The notes beneath the pieces were generated by a model, which was not told the DNA's origin, did no database searches, and saw only the letters and a program-made list of their open reading frames with translations. From contig CAVTCF010000003.1 in NCBI GenBank assembly GCA_963733265.1, forward strand, positions 310,001-374,000: DNA of 64,000 bases, in the 5' to 3' direction. Positions 1 through 10,340 of the stretch are shown in pieces. The DNA is from PALSA-1006 sp963733265 (GTDB taxonomy: Bacteria > Pseudomonadota > Gammaproteobacteria > Burkholderiales > Gallionellaceae). Numbering within the stretch: the stretch's first letter is position 1; each line of letters starts with the position of its first letter. The position numbers were made by a program, and so were the translations under genes.

Positions 1-1
1 A

Positions 2-145
2 CAAATGAATAATAGTGCCCAGATAGAGAGGGAGGCAGTTCATGGAAGTTTGGCTTCACTCGAAAGTCTGACTGCGGGAATGGATGCGATGAACGAAACA
101 GTAACTCAGTTGAACCGTCTGCAATCCATGGCGGCGAAACTCTGA
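2..145 (+). CDS. Methyl-accepting chemotaxis protein, C-terminal end only (partial)
   Basis: An open frame enters from the left edge and ends at the TGA at 143-145. The 47 visible residues are rich in Ala, Ser, Gln and Leu with heptad spacing, as in the last coiled-coil helix of a chemoreceptor, and a complete receptor gene follows 218 bases downstream. No signalling tip or sensor domain is in the window, so the assignment rests on composition, heptads and context. It could be another coiled-coil protein. Confidence 0.45.
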   Translation, partial: QMNNSAQIEREAVHGSLASLESLTAGMDAMNETVTQLNRLQSMAAKL

Positions 146-363
146 GGTGTTTACAGTCAAATTAACAGTTTAACGTTGAGGCGGCTTTAATTAATTACTG
201 GAATTGATGAGGCATCCACTCCTTTGAGTCGACCAATAGGCCACTAATGGTACAAACAAAAGACCATTTCTTGGTCATGGTATTATTCAGGGAAATAACA
301 ATTTTGAATCATCACTAAAGACTCCAACCTTGGGAGGTTTTCGGGCAATAATCGGGAGGTTAT

Positions 364-2076
364 ATGTTTCGTTATCTGGATAATCTGAATATACGCAACA
401 AAGTCTGGTTGTTGATTGGCCTGTTTATTAGTGCAATTATTGTCGGCAGCATTATTGACGTACTGACTATACGAAGTACTTTATGGGCCGAGAAAGAGCT
501 CAAAACCAGAGACTTGGTTGAAACCGCTTATTCTGTGCTTGCGCGCTACCACGATCTTGAAAAAGCGGGAACCCTTACCGCCGAGGCCGCTCATGCCGAG
601 GCAATTGGCACCATCAATGCACTTCGATACGAAGAGAAAGAATATTTCTGGATCAACGATCTCGGAAAACCTGTTCCAAAAATGATCATGCACCCTTCGT
701 TACCCTCACTCAATGGAAAAGTGTTGGATGCCGAGAAGTTTAATTGCGCAACAAGCCAGAGCTTTGGTGATGAAGTATCGGCAGTCGATACAGGCGGGAA
801 GAAAAATCTCTTCGTGGCGATGGTAGAGGTGGCAGAAAAAAGCGGAAAGGGATACGTCACTTATAACTGGCCCAAACCCAAAGAAGGTGGCGGCATAACA
901 GAAGAGCTATTCCCCAAGCTCTCATATGTAAAAAAATTTGAACCGTGGGGCTGGTTAATCGGCTCCGGTATATACGTAGATGATGTTGATGCCGCAGTAC
1001 GTTCAAGGGTTATGAATAATGTTGTACTGGTGTTGGTCTCATCCATTCTTTTACTTTTGATTGCGGGAGTTTTGACTCGCAGCATTACGCGTCCTTTGGC
1101 AGAGGTTGCAACTGCCATGCATGAGATCGCGGAAGGAGATGGGGATTTGAGGAAACGACTTGTGGAACACGGGGGGAAAGAAATTATCCGTGTTGCATCG
1201 GGTTTCAATCATTTCGATGCCAAAATTCAAGATGCGATGCTGCATATTGTCAGGGCTATTAATCAGATAAATGAAGATGCAGAGCAACTTGCCGCAGTTG
1301 CGAAGCAAACCGGAGCAAATGTTCACCAGCAAGATCAGGAAACGGCAAGTGTTGCAACGTCGATTCAAGGCATGTTAATCAATGTTCAAAATGTTGTAGA
1401 AAGTGCCGGCAATGCCGTCCAGGCCGCATTTCAGGCTGACTCGGATGCGGTTCTGGGGAAACAGGTTGTTAGCGAAACAATCAATTCAATTCGTTCCGTT
1501 GCCGCTGAAGTTGAAAATGCTACTGTGGTTATTTCAGAGTTGGAAGGAGATAGTCGAAATATTGGAAATATCGTCGAAACGATCAAAGGAATTGCAGATC
1601 AAACTAATTTGCTTGCACTTAATGCCGCTATAGAAGCCGCGAGGGCGGGAGATCAGGGGCGTGGTTTTGCTGTAGTAGCCGACGAAGTCAGAAAGCTCGC
1701 CCAGAATACGCAAGTTGCGACATCGCAAATTCAGGAGTTGATCAATCACCTGCAAAACAAAATGCTGGCGGCAGTCAAAGTTATGGAAGCCGGGCGGCTC
1801 CGAGTCGACGCGACAGTTCAACAAGCTGGCGATGCGGGCGAATCATTGGAAAAGATAACCCGCTCAGTGGCAAGTATTCGCGAGATGAATGGAGAAATTG
1901 CCAGTTCTGCCAAGGAGCAGCTTAATGTAGCGCAAGGAATCAACTTCAGTATCGAAAATATTAACAAAATGGCTGTTGAGACATCTGCTGGCGTATCAAG
2001 CACCGAAAATGCTGTTGCAGATCTTGTGAATTTACTCAATCAACTGCAAAAGTTAGTCGGACAATTTAAACTCTAA
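364..2076 (+). CDS. Methyl-accepting chemotaxis protein with periplasmic Cache sensor
   Basis: 570-residue transmembrane chemoreceptor that would couple a periplasmic ligand signal to the CheA/CheW kinase array. A first membrane helix is at about residues 14-34. A periplasmic single-Cache-type domain follows at about 37-210, with the family-typical YFWINDLG and GWLIGSGIY segments. TM2 is at about 219-236, then a HAMP region (SITRPLAEVATAMHEIAEGD), then a long coiled coil. The cytoplasmic tip around residues 402-445 is nearly canonical (DQTNLLALNAAIEAARAG, GRGFAVVADEVRKLA). The ATG is preceded by GGGAGG at good spacing. The C-terminus lacks a CheR/CheB tethering pentapeptide. The ligand cannot be read from the sequence. 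Confidence 0.93.
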   Translation: MFRYLDNLNIRNKVWLLIGLFISAIIVGSIIDVLTIRSTLWAEKELKTRDLVETAYSVLARYHDLEKAGTLTAEAAHAEAIGTINALRYEEKEYFWINDLGKPVPKMIMHPSLPSLNGKVLDAEKFNCATSQSFGDEVSAVDTGGKKNLFVAMVEVAEKSGKGYVTYNWPKPKEGGGITEELFPKLSYVKKFEPWGWLIGSGIYVDDVDAAVRSRVMNNVVLVLVSSILLLLIAGVLTRSITRPLAEVATAMHEIAEGDGDLRKRLVEHGGKEIIRVASGFNHFDAKIQDAMLHIVRAINQINEDAEQLAAVAKQTGANVHQQDQETASVATSIQGMLINVQNVVESAGNAVQAAFQADSDAVLGKQVVSETINSIRSVAAEVENATVVISELEGDSRNIGNIVETIKGIADQTNLLALNAAIEAARAGDQGRGFAVVADEVRKLAQNTQVATSQIQELINHLQNKMLAAVKVMEAGRLRVDATVQQAGDAGESLEKITRSVASIREMNGEIASSAKEQLNVAQGINFSIENINKMAVETSAGVSSTENAVADLVNLLNQLQKLVGQFKL

Positions 2077-2445
2077 AACAAGCGGCTTTTATACGGCCCT
2101 TAGAGTAACGAAGAAAACAAAACGCCGTTATGCAGTTGCCGCAGGACTTCTCCCTGTGCGGCTTGCGGAAGTCAGCTTTTCTGTCAAGTAAGTCGCCCGA
2201 CTTTTTAAGTCGTCAATAGATCATTTTTTCATGATCGTTCAACACCCAAATATAATATGCGCGAAAAAGATGCAATTTTTTGTAAATTAGCAATCTTCTT
2301 TTTTATAGAGTGAGTAATATACAACAGGGGCTTCGCATATATAAATTTCAGTTGCCCTTTACGTTTTCTCTAAAAACCCCATTGATAGCGATATATAAAT
2401 TCCAACTATATATTTTATATATACATTTAGATTGCCAATAATAGC
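2077..2445. other. AT-rich intergenic region, no gene seen
   Basis: 369 bases between the chemoreceptor and the efflux operon. It becomes strongly AT-rich towards 2445. Small inverted repeats are visible (GCCGCA/TGCGGC near 2138-2165; GATCAT/ATGATC at 2219-2236). It probably holds the promoter of the efflux operon, but I could not pick a convincing -35/-10 pair. Confidence 0.5.
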
Positions 2446-3915
2446 GTGAACAAGATTCCACCCCCGGAAAAAATGAAGTTGCAAATCTCGTCAAACTTAA
2501 TACAGAACGTCAAACGACAAATACTTAACTATCGGTGGTGGCTGTTATTACTGCTGGCTTTGATTGGCATAGGTACTTATTTCTATCTGAAATCATCTTC
2601 TGAAGGCGTTCAGCAGGGCAATTCCCAAGGACAAGATGCCAGAGCGGGGCGTCGCAGCGGTGGCCGTGGCGTGGTACCAGTTGTCGTCGTTGCTCCGGCC
2701 AAAACAGGCGATATCAATGTTTATTTGAACGGACTTGGTGCAGTCACTCCACTTGCCACTGTGACAGTCAAAACTCATTTGGCCGGAGAATTGATGAAGG
2801 TCCTTTATACAGAAGGACAGATGGTCAAAAAAGGGCAGTTGTTGGCGATTGTAGATCCGCGCCCATACCAAATGGCTTTGGAGCAGGCGGAGGCTAATCT
2901 GGCACACGATAATGCTTTGCTTGATAACGCCCGTGTCGACCTTATACGCTATCAGACGCTCTTCAAACAAGACTCGATACAGGAACAACAAGTAACCACT
3001 CAAGATGCGTTAGTCCACCAATATGCCGCGCAGATAAAGAGCGATCAGGCTGCCGTTGATACACAGAAATTGAATGTGGCTTATTGCAATATTACTGCTC
3101 CTGTTGAAGGACGAGTCGGGTTGCGTCTGGTTGATCCGGGAAATATTGTGCAACCGGGTGATGCGACCGGACTTTTTGTTATTACCCAATTGCAACCGAT
3201 TTCAGTGGTGTTTGCTATTCCGGAAGACAACATTCCTGCAATCATGCAAAATCTTCAAGCAGGCATCAAGATGTCTGTCGATGTATTTGACCGCTCATAT
3301 AATCACCAACTTGCCAGTGGCAAACTGCTGACACTCGACAATGAAGTGAATGTGAGTACTGGAACCGTGAATTTAAAGGCCCGGTTCTCAAACGACAATT
3401 TTGGCCTGTTTCCCAATCAGTTTGTGAATGCGCGCTTGTTGCTGGAAACAAAACATGGTGCGACGATTATTCCGTCTTCCGGTGTTCAGCGCGGCAACCA
3501 AGGTACGTATGTTTATGTCATCCAAGACGGTGTGGCAAGTTTACGTTTGGTGAAAGTAGGCATTGCCGAAGGCGACAATTCTTCAATTTTAGAAGGGCTC
3601 AACCCTGGTGAACTGGTCGTTATCGATGGAGCAGACAAGTTACGTGACGGCCTGAAAGTGGACGTTGCGGATAAAGACGGCAATAAAATTCCGACTGATG
3701 CCGGTGATGACAAGCGTCGTTCTAGGGGCCATGGCCGCGATAACAATGCCGGTACCCCTTCAAACGATCCTGATCCGGCTGGATCTTCAGCTTTAGCTGC
3801 AAAGACAAATGAAGAAAGGCCGCATTTCGACCCAAACGGAAAAGGGCCGGAAGGACGCCGTCATCATCGGCCCGACGGTGATGCTCGCAATGGATCTTCG
3901 CGCGGAAGCGAATAA
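2446..3915 (+). CDS. mdtA: RND efflux periplasmic adaptor (membrane fusion protein), MdtA-like
   Basis: 489-residue adaptor that would bridge the inner-membrane RND pumps encoded next to it to an outer-membrane channel (no channel gene is in the window). It has a membrane anchor at about residues 29-46, then the lipoyl/barrel-sandwich half-motifs (TVKTHLAGELMKVLYTEGQ and NITAPVEGRVGLR) flanking a coiled-coil hairpin, then a beta-barrel domain. The last ~80 residues form a low-complexity tail rich in Asp, Arg, His, Gly and Pro that is longer than in the usual MdtA. The start is given as GTG at 2446. An ATG at 2473 is an alternative, and neither has a strong ribosome-binding site. Confidence 0.88.
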   Translation: MNKIPPPEKMKLQISSNLIQNVKRQILNYRWWLLLLLALIGIGTYFYLKSSSEGVQQGNSQGQDARAGRRSGGRGVVPVVVVAPAKTGDINVYLNGLGAVTPLATVTVKTHLAGELMKVLYTEGQMVKKGQLLAIVDPRPYQMALEQAEANLAHDNALLDNARVDLIRYQTLFKQDSIQEQQVTTQDALVHQYAAQIKSDQAAVDTQKLNVAYCNITAPVEGRVGLRLVDPGNIVQPGDATGLFVITQLQPISVVFAIPEDNIPAIMQNLQAGIKMSVDVFDRSYNHQLASGKLLTLDNEVNVSTGTVNLKARFSNDNFGLFPNQFVNARLLLETKHGATIIPSSGVQRGNQGTYVYVIQDGVASLRLVKVGIAEGDNSSILEGLNPGELVVIDGADKLRDGLKVDVADKDGNKIPTDAGDDKRRSRGHGRDNNAGTPSNDPDPAGSSALAAKTNEERPHFDPNGKGPEGRRHHRPDGDARNGSSRGSE

Positions 3916-3970
3916 ACCCCCATGTTTTCTTGCAGAATATTTCTTCGTTGCTAGCTAACAAGGTAATTTC

Positions 3971-6900
3971 ATGAACTTGTCACGCCCGTTCATCCTGCGT
4001 CCGGTCGCAACTACCCTATTGATGGTGGCGGTGCTTTTGGCCGGGGCTGTGGCATACAGGTTACTGCCAAAGTCGGCGTTACCGGAGGTCGATTATCCGA
4101 TCATCCAAGTGGTTACGCTTTATCCCGGCGCCAGCCCGGAAGTGATGACCTCGTCGGTCACCGCGCCGCTGGAACATCAATTCGGACAAATGCCGGGGCT
4201 CGTGCAAATGTCCTCCACCAGCTCCGGCGGGGCATCGGTAATTACATTGCAGTTTACGTTAAAGTTGAATCTGGACGTTGCAGAACAGGAAGTGCAGGCA
4301 GCTATCAATTCTGCCGCGAACTTGCTGCCTACTGATCTACCGTCCCCGCCGATTTATAGTAAGGTCAATCCGGCCGACACGCCTATCCTGACATTGGCGC
4401 TGACTTCAAAATCCCTGCCGCTGAAACAAGTGCAAGCGTTTGCGGAAACTCGTCTGGTACCAAAAATATCGCAAGTATCGGGTGTAGGTCTGGTCAGCCT
4501 CAGCGGTGGCCAGCGCCCGGCCGTGCGGGTACAGGCCAATCCAACCGCGCTGGCCGCCTTTGGTCTCAATATTACCGATTTGCAAAATGGGATCGCAGCG
4601 GCCAACGTCAATCAACCCAAAGGCAGTATTGATGGTGCGGCTCAGGCTTTTACCGTTAATGCCAACGACCAGTTAATGTCAGCGGCGGAGTACAAGTCCA
4701 TCGTCATTGCGTATAAAAACAGCGCGCCTGTGCTTTTATCAGATGTAGCCAACGTGATAGACGGTACAGAAAATGTAAAGCAGGCGGCCTGGGTGAATGA
4801 AACCCCGGCGCTGATTTTGAACATCCAGCGCCAGCCCGGCGCGAATGTGATCGAAGTGGTTGACGCGGTCAAGAAGCTGTTACCCCAGTTGCAGGCTGCG
4901 GCACCGGCAGCGGTGGATTTAACCGTGCTGAGTGACCGTACCAACACGATCCGTGCCTCGGTCAGAGATGTACAGTTTGAATTGATGCTGTCGGTGGCGC
5001 TGGTGGTGATGGTGATCTTCCTGTTCTTGCGCAATCTGGCTGCGACCATCATTCCCGGCGTTGCCGTACCGTTATCGCTCATCGGCACCTTTGGCGTTAT
5101 GCATCTGGCCGGCTTCAGCCTGAACAATCTGACGCTGATGGCGTTGACCATCTCAACCGGCTTTGTAGTGGATGATGCCATCGTGATGATCGAAAATATC
5201 TCGCGCTATATTGAACAGGGCGAGACACCGCTAAAAGCAGCCTTAAAGGGTTCCGCCCAAATCGGCTTTACGATTCTGTCGCTGACTATTTCCCTGATCG
5301 CCGTGCTGATTCCGCTGCTGTTCATGGGGGATGTGGTCGGGCGTCTGTTCCGCGAATTCGCCATCACTCTGGCGGTGACCATTATCATCTCGGCCATTGT
5401 CTCGCTCACCCTGACGCCGATGATGTGCGCGAAGCTTTTGCGTCATATACCGGAAGAAAAGCAGGGACGCTTTTACCATGCCTCGGGACAATTATTTGAG
5501 CGGATCATTGCGCGCTACGGTGTCTGGTTGAACTGGGTGCTGGAAAGACAGACGGCGACATTGCTGGTTGCAATTGGCACGCTGATTTTGACGGTGGTTT
5601 TATATATATTTATGGGCAAGGGGTTTTTCCCGGCACAGGATACCGGCGTCATCCAGGGGATAACCGAAGCTGCGCAATCAATATCATTTCCCGCCATGGC
5701 AGACAGACAGCAGGCACTCAACAGAGAGATTCTGCAAGACCCGGCGGTGGAAAGTATTTCGTCCTTTATCGGCATTGACGGTGTCAACACCACGCTTAAC
5801 AGCGGGCGCATTCAGATTAACCTGAAGCCTGAAGACGAACGCAAGGATAACGCGCAAGCGGTGATTGATCGGCTTCAGGAAAAAGTCAAACAGGTTCCCG
5901 GCATTTCACTGTACATGCAGGCAGTGCAAGATCTCACTATCGAAACGCGGGTCAGCCGCACACAATACCAGTTTTCGGTGGAAGACCCGAATCCAAAAAT
6001 GGTCAGTGAATGGACGCCGAAACTGGTGGAGAGATTAAGTCATTTGCCCGAGCTGCGCGATGTCGCCAGTGATCTGCAGGATCAGGGTTTGCAGGCGATG
6101 TTGAAAATTGATCGCCAGACAGCGGGGCGTCTCGGCATCACGCCGAATGGCATCGACATGACCTTGTATAGCGCATTCGGACAGCGTCAGGTATCAACGA
6201 TGTATACCCAGACCAATCAATATCGTGTGATTCTGGAAATCGACCCGAAGTTTCAAAAGGGACCCAAAACGCTCGGCGACATCTATATTGCCACGGTTGC
6301 TCCGGGCGCACCAACCAATACAATTGGTAAACCACAGGTCGCACTTAGTACCTTTACGACGCTGACCGAGGAATCCGTACCGTTGATAGTCAATCACATC
6401 GGCCAGTTTCCGGCCTCGACCGTATCGTTCAATTTGGCACCCGGCGTGTCGCTCGGAGATGCGGTCAAAGCGATTGATGCAGCCAAAAAGGAGATTAACC
6501 TTCCGGCCAGTACCCAGGTCAATTATCAGGGGGCGGCCCTGGCATTTCAACAATCACTTGGCAACACCCTGCTGCTGATACTGGCCGCGATCATTACAGT
6601 CTATATCGTGCTCGGTGTGTTGTACGAAAGCTATATCCATCCCATCACGATCTTGTCGACACTACCTTCTGCCGGAATGGGAGCGCTGTTGGCACTGATG
6701 ATATCCAAGTCGGATCTGGGCATTATTTCCATCATCGGAATTATTTTGCTAATTGGTATTGTCAAAAAGAATGCGATCATGATGATCGACTTTGCGCTGG
6801 ATGCGGAACGCCATGAAGGATTGAGCGCACGCGAAGCCATTTACCAAGCCTGCCTGCTGCGCTTTCGGCCGATTCTGATGACCACGATGTCGGCCTTGTT

Positions 6901-7120
6901 GGGGGCAATACCGCTGATGCTGGGTAGCGGTGTTGGGTCCGAATTACGCCACCCGCTCGGCATCAGCATTGTAGGGGGGCTGATTTTGAGTCAGATGTTA
7001 ACCCTGTTTACCACGCCGGTGATCTATCTTGCATTTGACCGCCTCGGCAAAAAATTCGGAATACCGACTGAAGTGATCCTTGCTGAGGATTTGAACTTAT
7101 CACAGCAGGAGCCTATATGA
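3971..7120 (+). CDS. mdtB: RND multidrug efflux pump subunit, MdtB-like
   Basis: 1049-residue inner-membrane proton/drug antiporter of the HAE1 RND family. The N-terminal membrane helix begins at about residue 12. Large periplasmic loops lie between TM1-2 and TM7-8. The TM4 proton-relay motif (STGFVVDDAIVMIEN) carries the expected Asp pair, and the later GIVKKNAIMMIDFA and RFRPILMTT segments are typical. It starts after AAGG at 3961 and overlaps the next pump gene by ATGA, so the two are probably translationally coupled. Paired RND subunits are the hallmark of MdtBC, which forms a heteromeric pump. The substrates are not deducible. Confidence 0.92.
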   Translation: MNLSRPFILRPVATTLLMVAVLLAGAVAYRLLPKSALPEVDYPIIQVVTLYPGASPEVMTSSVTAPLEHQFGQMPGLVQMSSTSSGGASVITLQFTLKLNLDVAEQEVQAAINSAANLLPTDLPSPPIYSKVNPADTPILTLALTSKSLPLKQVQAFAETRLVPKISQVSGVGLVSLSGGQRPAVRVQANPTALAAFGLNITDLQNGIAAANVNQPKGSIDGAAQAFTVNANDQLMSAAEYKSIVIAYKNSAPVLLSDVANVIDGTENVKQAAWVNETPALILNIQRQPGANVIEVVDAVKKLLPQLQAAAPAAVDLTVLSDRTNTIRASVRDVQFELMLSVALVVMVIFLFLRNLAATIIPGVAVPLSLIGTFGVMHLAGFSLNNLTLMALTISTGFVVDDAIVMIENISRYIEQGETPLKAALKGSAQIGFTILSLTISLIAVLIPLLFMGDVVGRLFREFAITLAVTIIISAIVSLTLTPMMCAKLLRHIPEEKQGRFYHASGQLFERIIARYGVWLNWVLERQTATLLVAIGTLILTVVLYIFMGKGFFPAQDTGVIQGITEAAQSISFPAMADRQQALNREILQDPAVESISSFIGIDGVNTTLNSGRIQINLKPEDERKDNAQAVIDRLQEKVKQVPGISLYMQAVQDLTIETRVSRTQYQFSVEDPNPKMVSEWTPKLVERLSHLPELRDVASDLQDQGLQAMLKIDRQTAGRLGITPNGIDMTLYSAFGQRQVSTMYTQTNQYRVILEIDPKFQKGPKTLGDIYIATVAPGAPTNTIGKPQVALSTFTTLTEESVPLIVNHIGQFPASTVSFNLAPGVSLGDAVKAIDAAKKEINLPASTQVNYQGAALAFQQSLGNTLLLILAAIITVYIVLGVLYESYIHPITILSTLPSAGMGALLALMISKSDLGIISIIGIILLIGIVKKNAIMMIDFALDAERHEGLSAREAIYQACLLRFRPILMTTMSALLGAIPLMLGSGVGSELRHPLGISIVGGLILSQMLTLFTTPVIYLAFDRLGKKFGIPTEVILAEDLNLSQQEPI

Positions 7121-10100
7121 ATCTGTCGACTCCGTTTATTTTACGCCCGGTCGCAACCACATTATTGACAATCGGGGTGGCCTTGGCCGGAATGGTTGCC
7201 TTTTATTTGTTGCCCGTGTCGCCAATGCCACGGGTAGACATCCCGACGATTTCAGTTTCGGCAACCATGGCTGGTGCAGACCCTGAAACCATGGCAACAA
7301 GCGTCTCGACTCCGCTGGAGAGGCAGTTTGGTCGTATCGCCGGAATCAGCGAGATGACCTCAAATAGCGCCGCGGGAGCCTCGCGCATAACGATGCAATT
7401 TGACCTCAATCGTGATATCGATGGTGCCGCTAGAGATGTGGAGGCGGCTATTAATGCAGCGCGGGTCGACTTGCCGAGCAACTTGAGGTCAAATCCTTCC
7501 TATCGCAAGATTAATCCTGCTGATGCACCGATTTTTCAACTGGCCTTAACGTCGGACACGATGACGCAAGGTCAGATGTATGATTCTGCGTCCACGATAT
7601 TGCAGCAAAAGTTATCGCAAGTAACCGGTGTCGGCAATGTCGGTGTCAATGGCAGCTCCCTGCCCGCAGTGCGCGTCGAGTTGAATCCTGATGCATTGAA
7701 TTATTACGGCGTCGCGTTGGAAGACGTGCGCTCTGCAATCAGCAATACCAATGCAAATCGGCCAAAAGGTTTCGTTGAAGACGCAAACCATCAATGGCAA
7801 ATTGGCACTAATGACCAAGCTAAGAAAGCCTCTGACTATAAGGATTTGATCGTTGCTTACCGCAAGGGATCACCGGTTCTGATCGGTAATCTCGGTACCG
7901 TGGTCGATTCGGTTGAAGATTTGCGTAACGCAGGCAGAGTTGATGGCAAGCCAGCCATTCTGATTTCCGTCACCAAACAACCCGATGCCAATGTAATTGA
8001 AACCGTTGACCATATTCTGGCCATATTGCCGCAACTGAAAGCCTCGATTCCAGCGGCAATTGACATGACGATCACTCAGGACAAAACAACCACCATACGC
8101 GCATCACTACATGAAGTTGAACGTACTCTTCTCATTTCAGTTGCGCTGGTAATTTTGGTGGTCTTTTTATTTCTCCGTAATGGCCGCGCCACTTTGATTC
8201 CGAGTGTGGCTGTTCCTATTTCATTAATTGGAACTTTCGGAATCATGTACCTGTGCGGTTTCAGCCTGGATAATTTCTCACTGATGGCTCTGACCATATC
8301 GACCGGATTTGTAGTCGATGATGCGATCGTTGTATTGGAAAACGTTTCGCGACATATGGAAAAAGGCGTTGCTCCGATGCAAGCTGCCTTGCTTGGCGCG
8401 CGCGAAGTCGGGTTTACGGTTCTCTCAATGAGCATCTCGCTCGTGGCAGTATTTATCCCGTTGTTATTCATGGGCGGCCTGATTGGGCGCCTTTTTCATG
8501 AATTTGCGATTACCTTATCTGCGGCTGTTCTGGTTTCATTGGTGGTGTCGCTGACAACAAGTCCAATGATGTGCTCGCGATTGTTAAAGATCGAATCAAA
8601 ACACCCCGAAGGACGCCTTTATTTGGCGAGTGAACGTTTTTTTAATCGCTTGCGGGACTTGTATGAAAAAAGCCTCGATGTTGTGTTAACCCACACGCGA
8701 CTTACCGTATTGGTGATGTTTGCCGTGATTGCGTTGAATATATTTATGTATATTGCAATCCCGAAAGGTTTGGTTCCGCAACAGGACACCGGTGTCATAC
8801 AAGGCAATATTGTTGCCGATCAATCAACATCCTTTCAGGCAATGCTACCCAAGTTGAATGGATATCTGGACATCATTCGTTCTGACCCGGCAGTGCGCAC
8901 TGTAACCGGGTCGGTAGGTGGCGGCTCGGGAGGAGGAAGCCAGCGCAATACCGGGAGTGTGAACATTGCACTTAAACCGCTGGAAGAACGCAAAGTAAGT
9001 GCAGATGAGGTGATTAACCGCTTAAGAGGTAAACTTGCCAAAATTTCCGGTGCCACGCTTTTCTTGCAGTCTAGCCAAGATATTCGAGCCGGCGGAAGAG
9101 GCTCAAATGCGCAATACCAGTATGCATTGCAAGCGGATAGTTATAGCGAGTTAAATGAATGGGCACCCCGGATTTTGAAGGTGCTTCAGGGGCTGCCGCA
9201 ATTAGTCGACGTAAATAGTAATCAGCAAGACAAAGGATTACAACTGACCTTGACGATTGACCGGGTTACTGCGTCCAAGCTCGGCATTACAGAGAGTGCA
9301 ATTGATGCCGCGTTATATGATGCATTTGGTCAACGATTAGTATCAACTATTTATGAAGCAAAGAACCAGTATCACGTTGTCATGGAGGTGGCACCCGAGT
9401 ATTGGCAAAGACCGGAAATGCTAAAAAGTTTATTCGTGGCCAATCAACTTGACCAACTTGTGCCGTTGAGTGCATTTTCCCATTTTGAACCGACAAACAC
9501 GACCTTGAGCGTCAATCATCAGGGGCTTTTTCCGGCGACTACAATATCGTTCAACCTGCCTCCCAATGTAACCCTGACCGAGGCGACGCAGGCAGTAGAA
9601 ATTGCTGTGGCGCAAAGCCGCATGCCGGCTTCCATTCATGGAAGTTTCCAGGGAACGGCACAAACCTTTCAAGAGTCTCTAAGCACGATGCCCTTGTTGT
9701 TATTGGGTGCGTTGTTGACGATTTACATTGTATTGGGGGTGCTCTATGAAAGTTACGTGCATCCGATCACGATCCTTTCCACTTTGCCATCCGCCGGTAT
9801 CGGTGCATTAATTGCACTGCGTCTTTTTGGGATGCCTTTGGACATCATGGCCGACATTGGGATCGTTTTGCTAATTGGAATTGTGAAAAAAAATGCCATC
9901 ATGATGATCGATTTTGCGTTGGTTGCACAACGCACTGAAGGCAAGAGTCCTTTGGAATCAATCCGGCAAGCATGCCTGCTGCGTTTTCGTCCAATTATGA
10001 TGACGACGATGGCGGCACTGCTGGCGGCGCTGCCTTTGGCGCTCGGCACCGGCACAGGATCGGAACTGCGGCAACCGTTGGGCGTTACCATCGTCGGAGG

Positions 10101-10224
10101 CTTAATCTTTAGCCAGATGCTCACACTTTATACTACGCCTGTTGTTTACTTATACCTTGATCGATTTGACGTATGGCGGAAAAAGGTAGTAAATAATTGG
10201 AGAAGTGAACCCGCATTATCCTGA
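7117..10224 (+). CDS. mdtC: RND multidrug efflux pump subunit, MdtC-like
   Basis: 1035-residue second RND subunit, with the same architecture and motifs as its upstream neighbour (STGFVVDDAIVVLEN, GIVKKNAIMMIDFA) but clearly divergent. It is therefore a paralogue of the MdtB/MdtC kind and not a recent duplicate. A glycine/serine-rich loop (GGGSGGGSQRNTGS) lies near residue 605 in the second periplasmic region. Its codon use is more AT-rich than that of the preceding pump gene. It overlaps the upstream gene by 4 bases and is the last gene of the operon. Confidence 0.92.
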   Translation: MNLSTPFILRPVATTLLTIGVALAGMVAFYLLPVSPMPRVDIPTISVSATMAGADPETMATSVSTPLERQFGRIAGISEMTSNSAAGASRITMQFDLNRDIDGAARDVEAAINAARVDLPSNLRSNPSYRKINPADAPIFQLALTSDTMTQGQMYDSASTILQQKLSQVTGVGNVGVNGSSLPAVRVELNPDALNYYGVALEDVRSAISNTNANRPKGFVEDANHQWQIGTNDQAKKASDYKDLIVAYRKGSPVLIGNLGTVVDSVEDLRNAGRVDGKPAILISVTKQPDANVIETVDHILAILPQLKASIPAAIDMTITQDKTTTIRASLHEVERTLLISVALVILVVFLFLRNGRATLIPSVAVPISLIGTFGIMYLCGFSLDNFSLMALTISTGFVVDDAIVVLENVSRHMEKGVAPMQAALLGAREVGFTVLSMSISLVAVFIPLLFMGGLIGRLFHEFAITLSAAVLVSLVVSLTTSPMMCSRLLKIESKHPEGRLYLASERFFNRLRDLYEKSLDVVLTHTRLTVLVMFAVIALNIFMYIAIPKGLVPQQDTGVIQGNIVADQSTSFQAMLPKLNGYLDIIRSDPAVRTVTGSVGGGSGGGSQRNTGSVNIALKPLEERKVSADEVINRLRGKLAKISGATLFLQSSQDIRAGGRGSNAQYQYALQADSYSELNEWAPRILKVLQGLPQLVDVNSNQQDKGLQLTLTIDRVTASKLGITESAIDAALYDAFGQRLVSTIYEAKNQYHVVMEVAPEYWQRPEMLKSLFVANQLDQLVPLSAFSHFEPTNTTLSVNHQGLFPATTISFNLPPNVTLTEATQAVEIAVAQSRMPASIHGSFQGTAQTFQESLSTMPLLLLGALLTIYIVLGVLYESYVHPITILSTLPSAGIGALIALRLFGMPLDIMADIGIVLLIGIVKKNAIMMIDFALVAQRTEGKSPLESIRQACLLRFRPIMMTTMAALLAALPLALGTGTGSELRQPLGVTIVGGLIFSQMLTLYTTPVVYLYLDRFDVWRKKVVNNWRSEPALS

Positions 10225-10340
10225 ATGCAATATTTAGACATAAGCTCGTCATTTAAGCCGCGTACCCTTAAATCGCGAATCATTCATCTCTCATGTCAAC
10301 CAGTTATAATTCGCACTATCGAATTTCAGCCTGAATCAGA

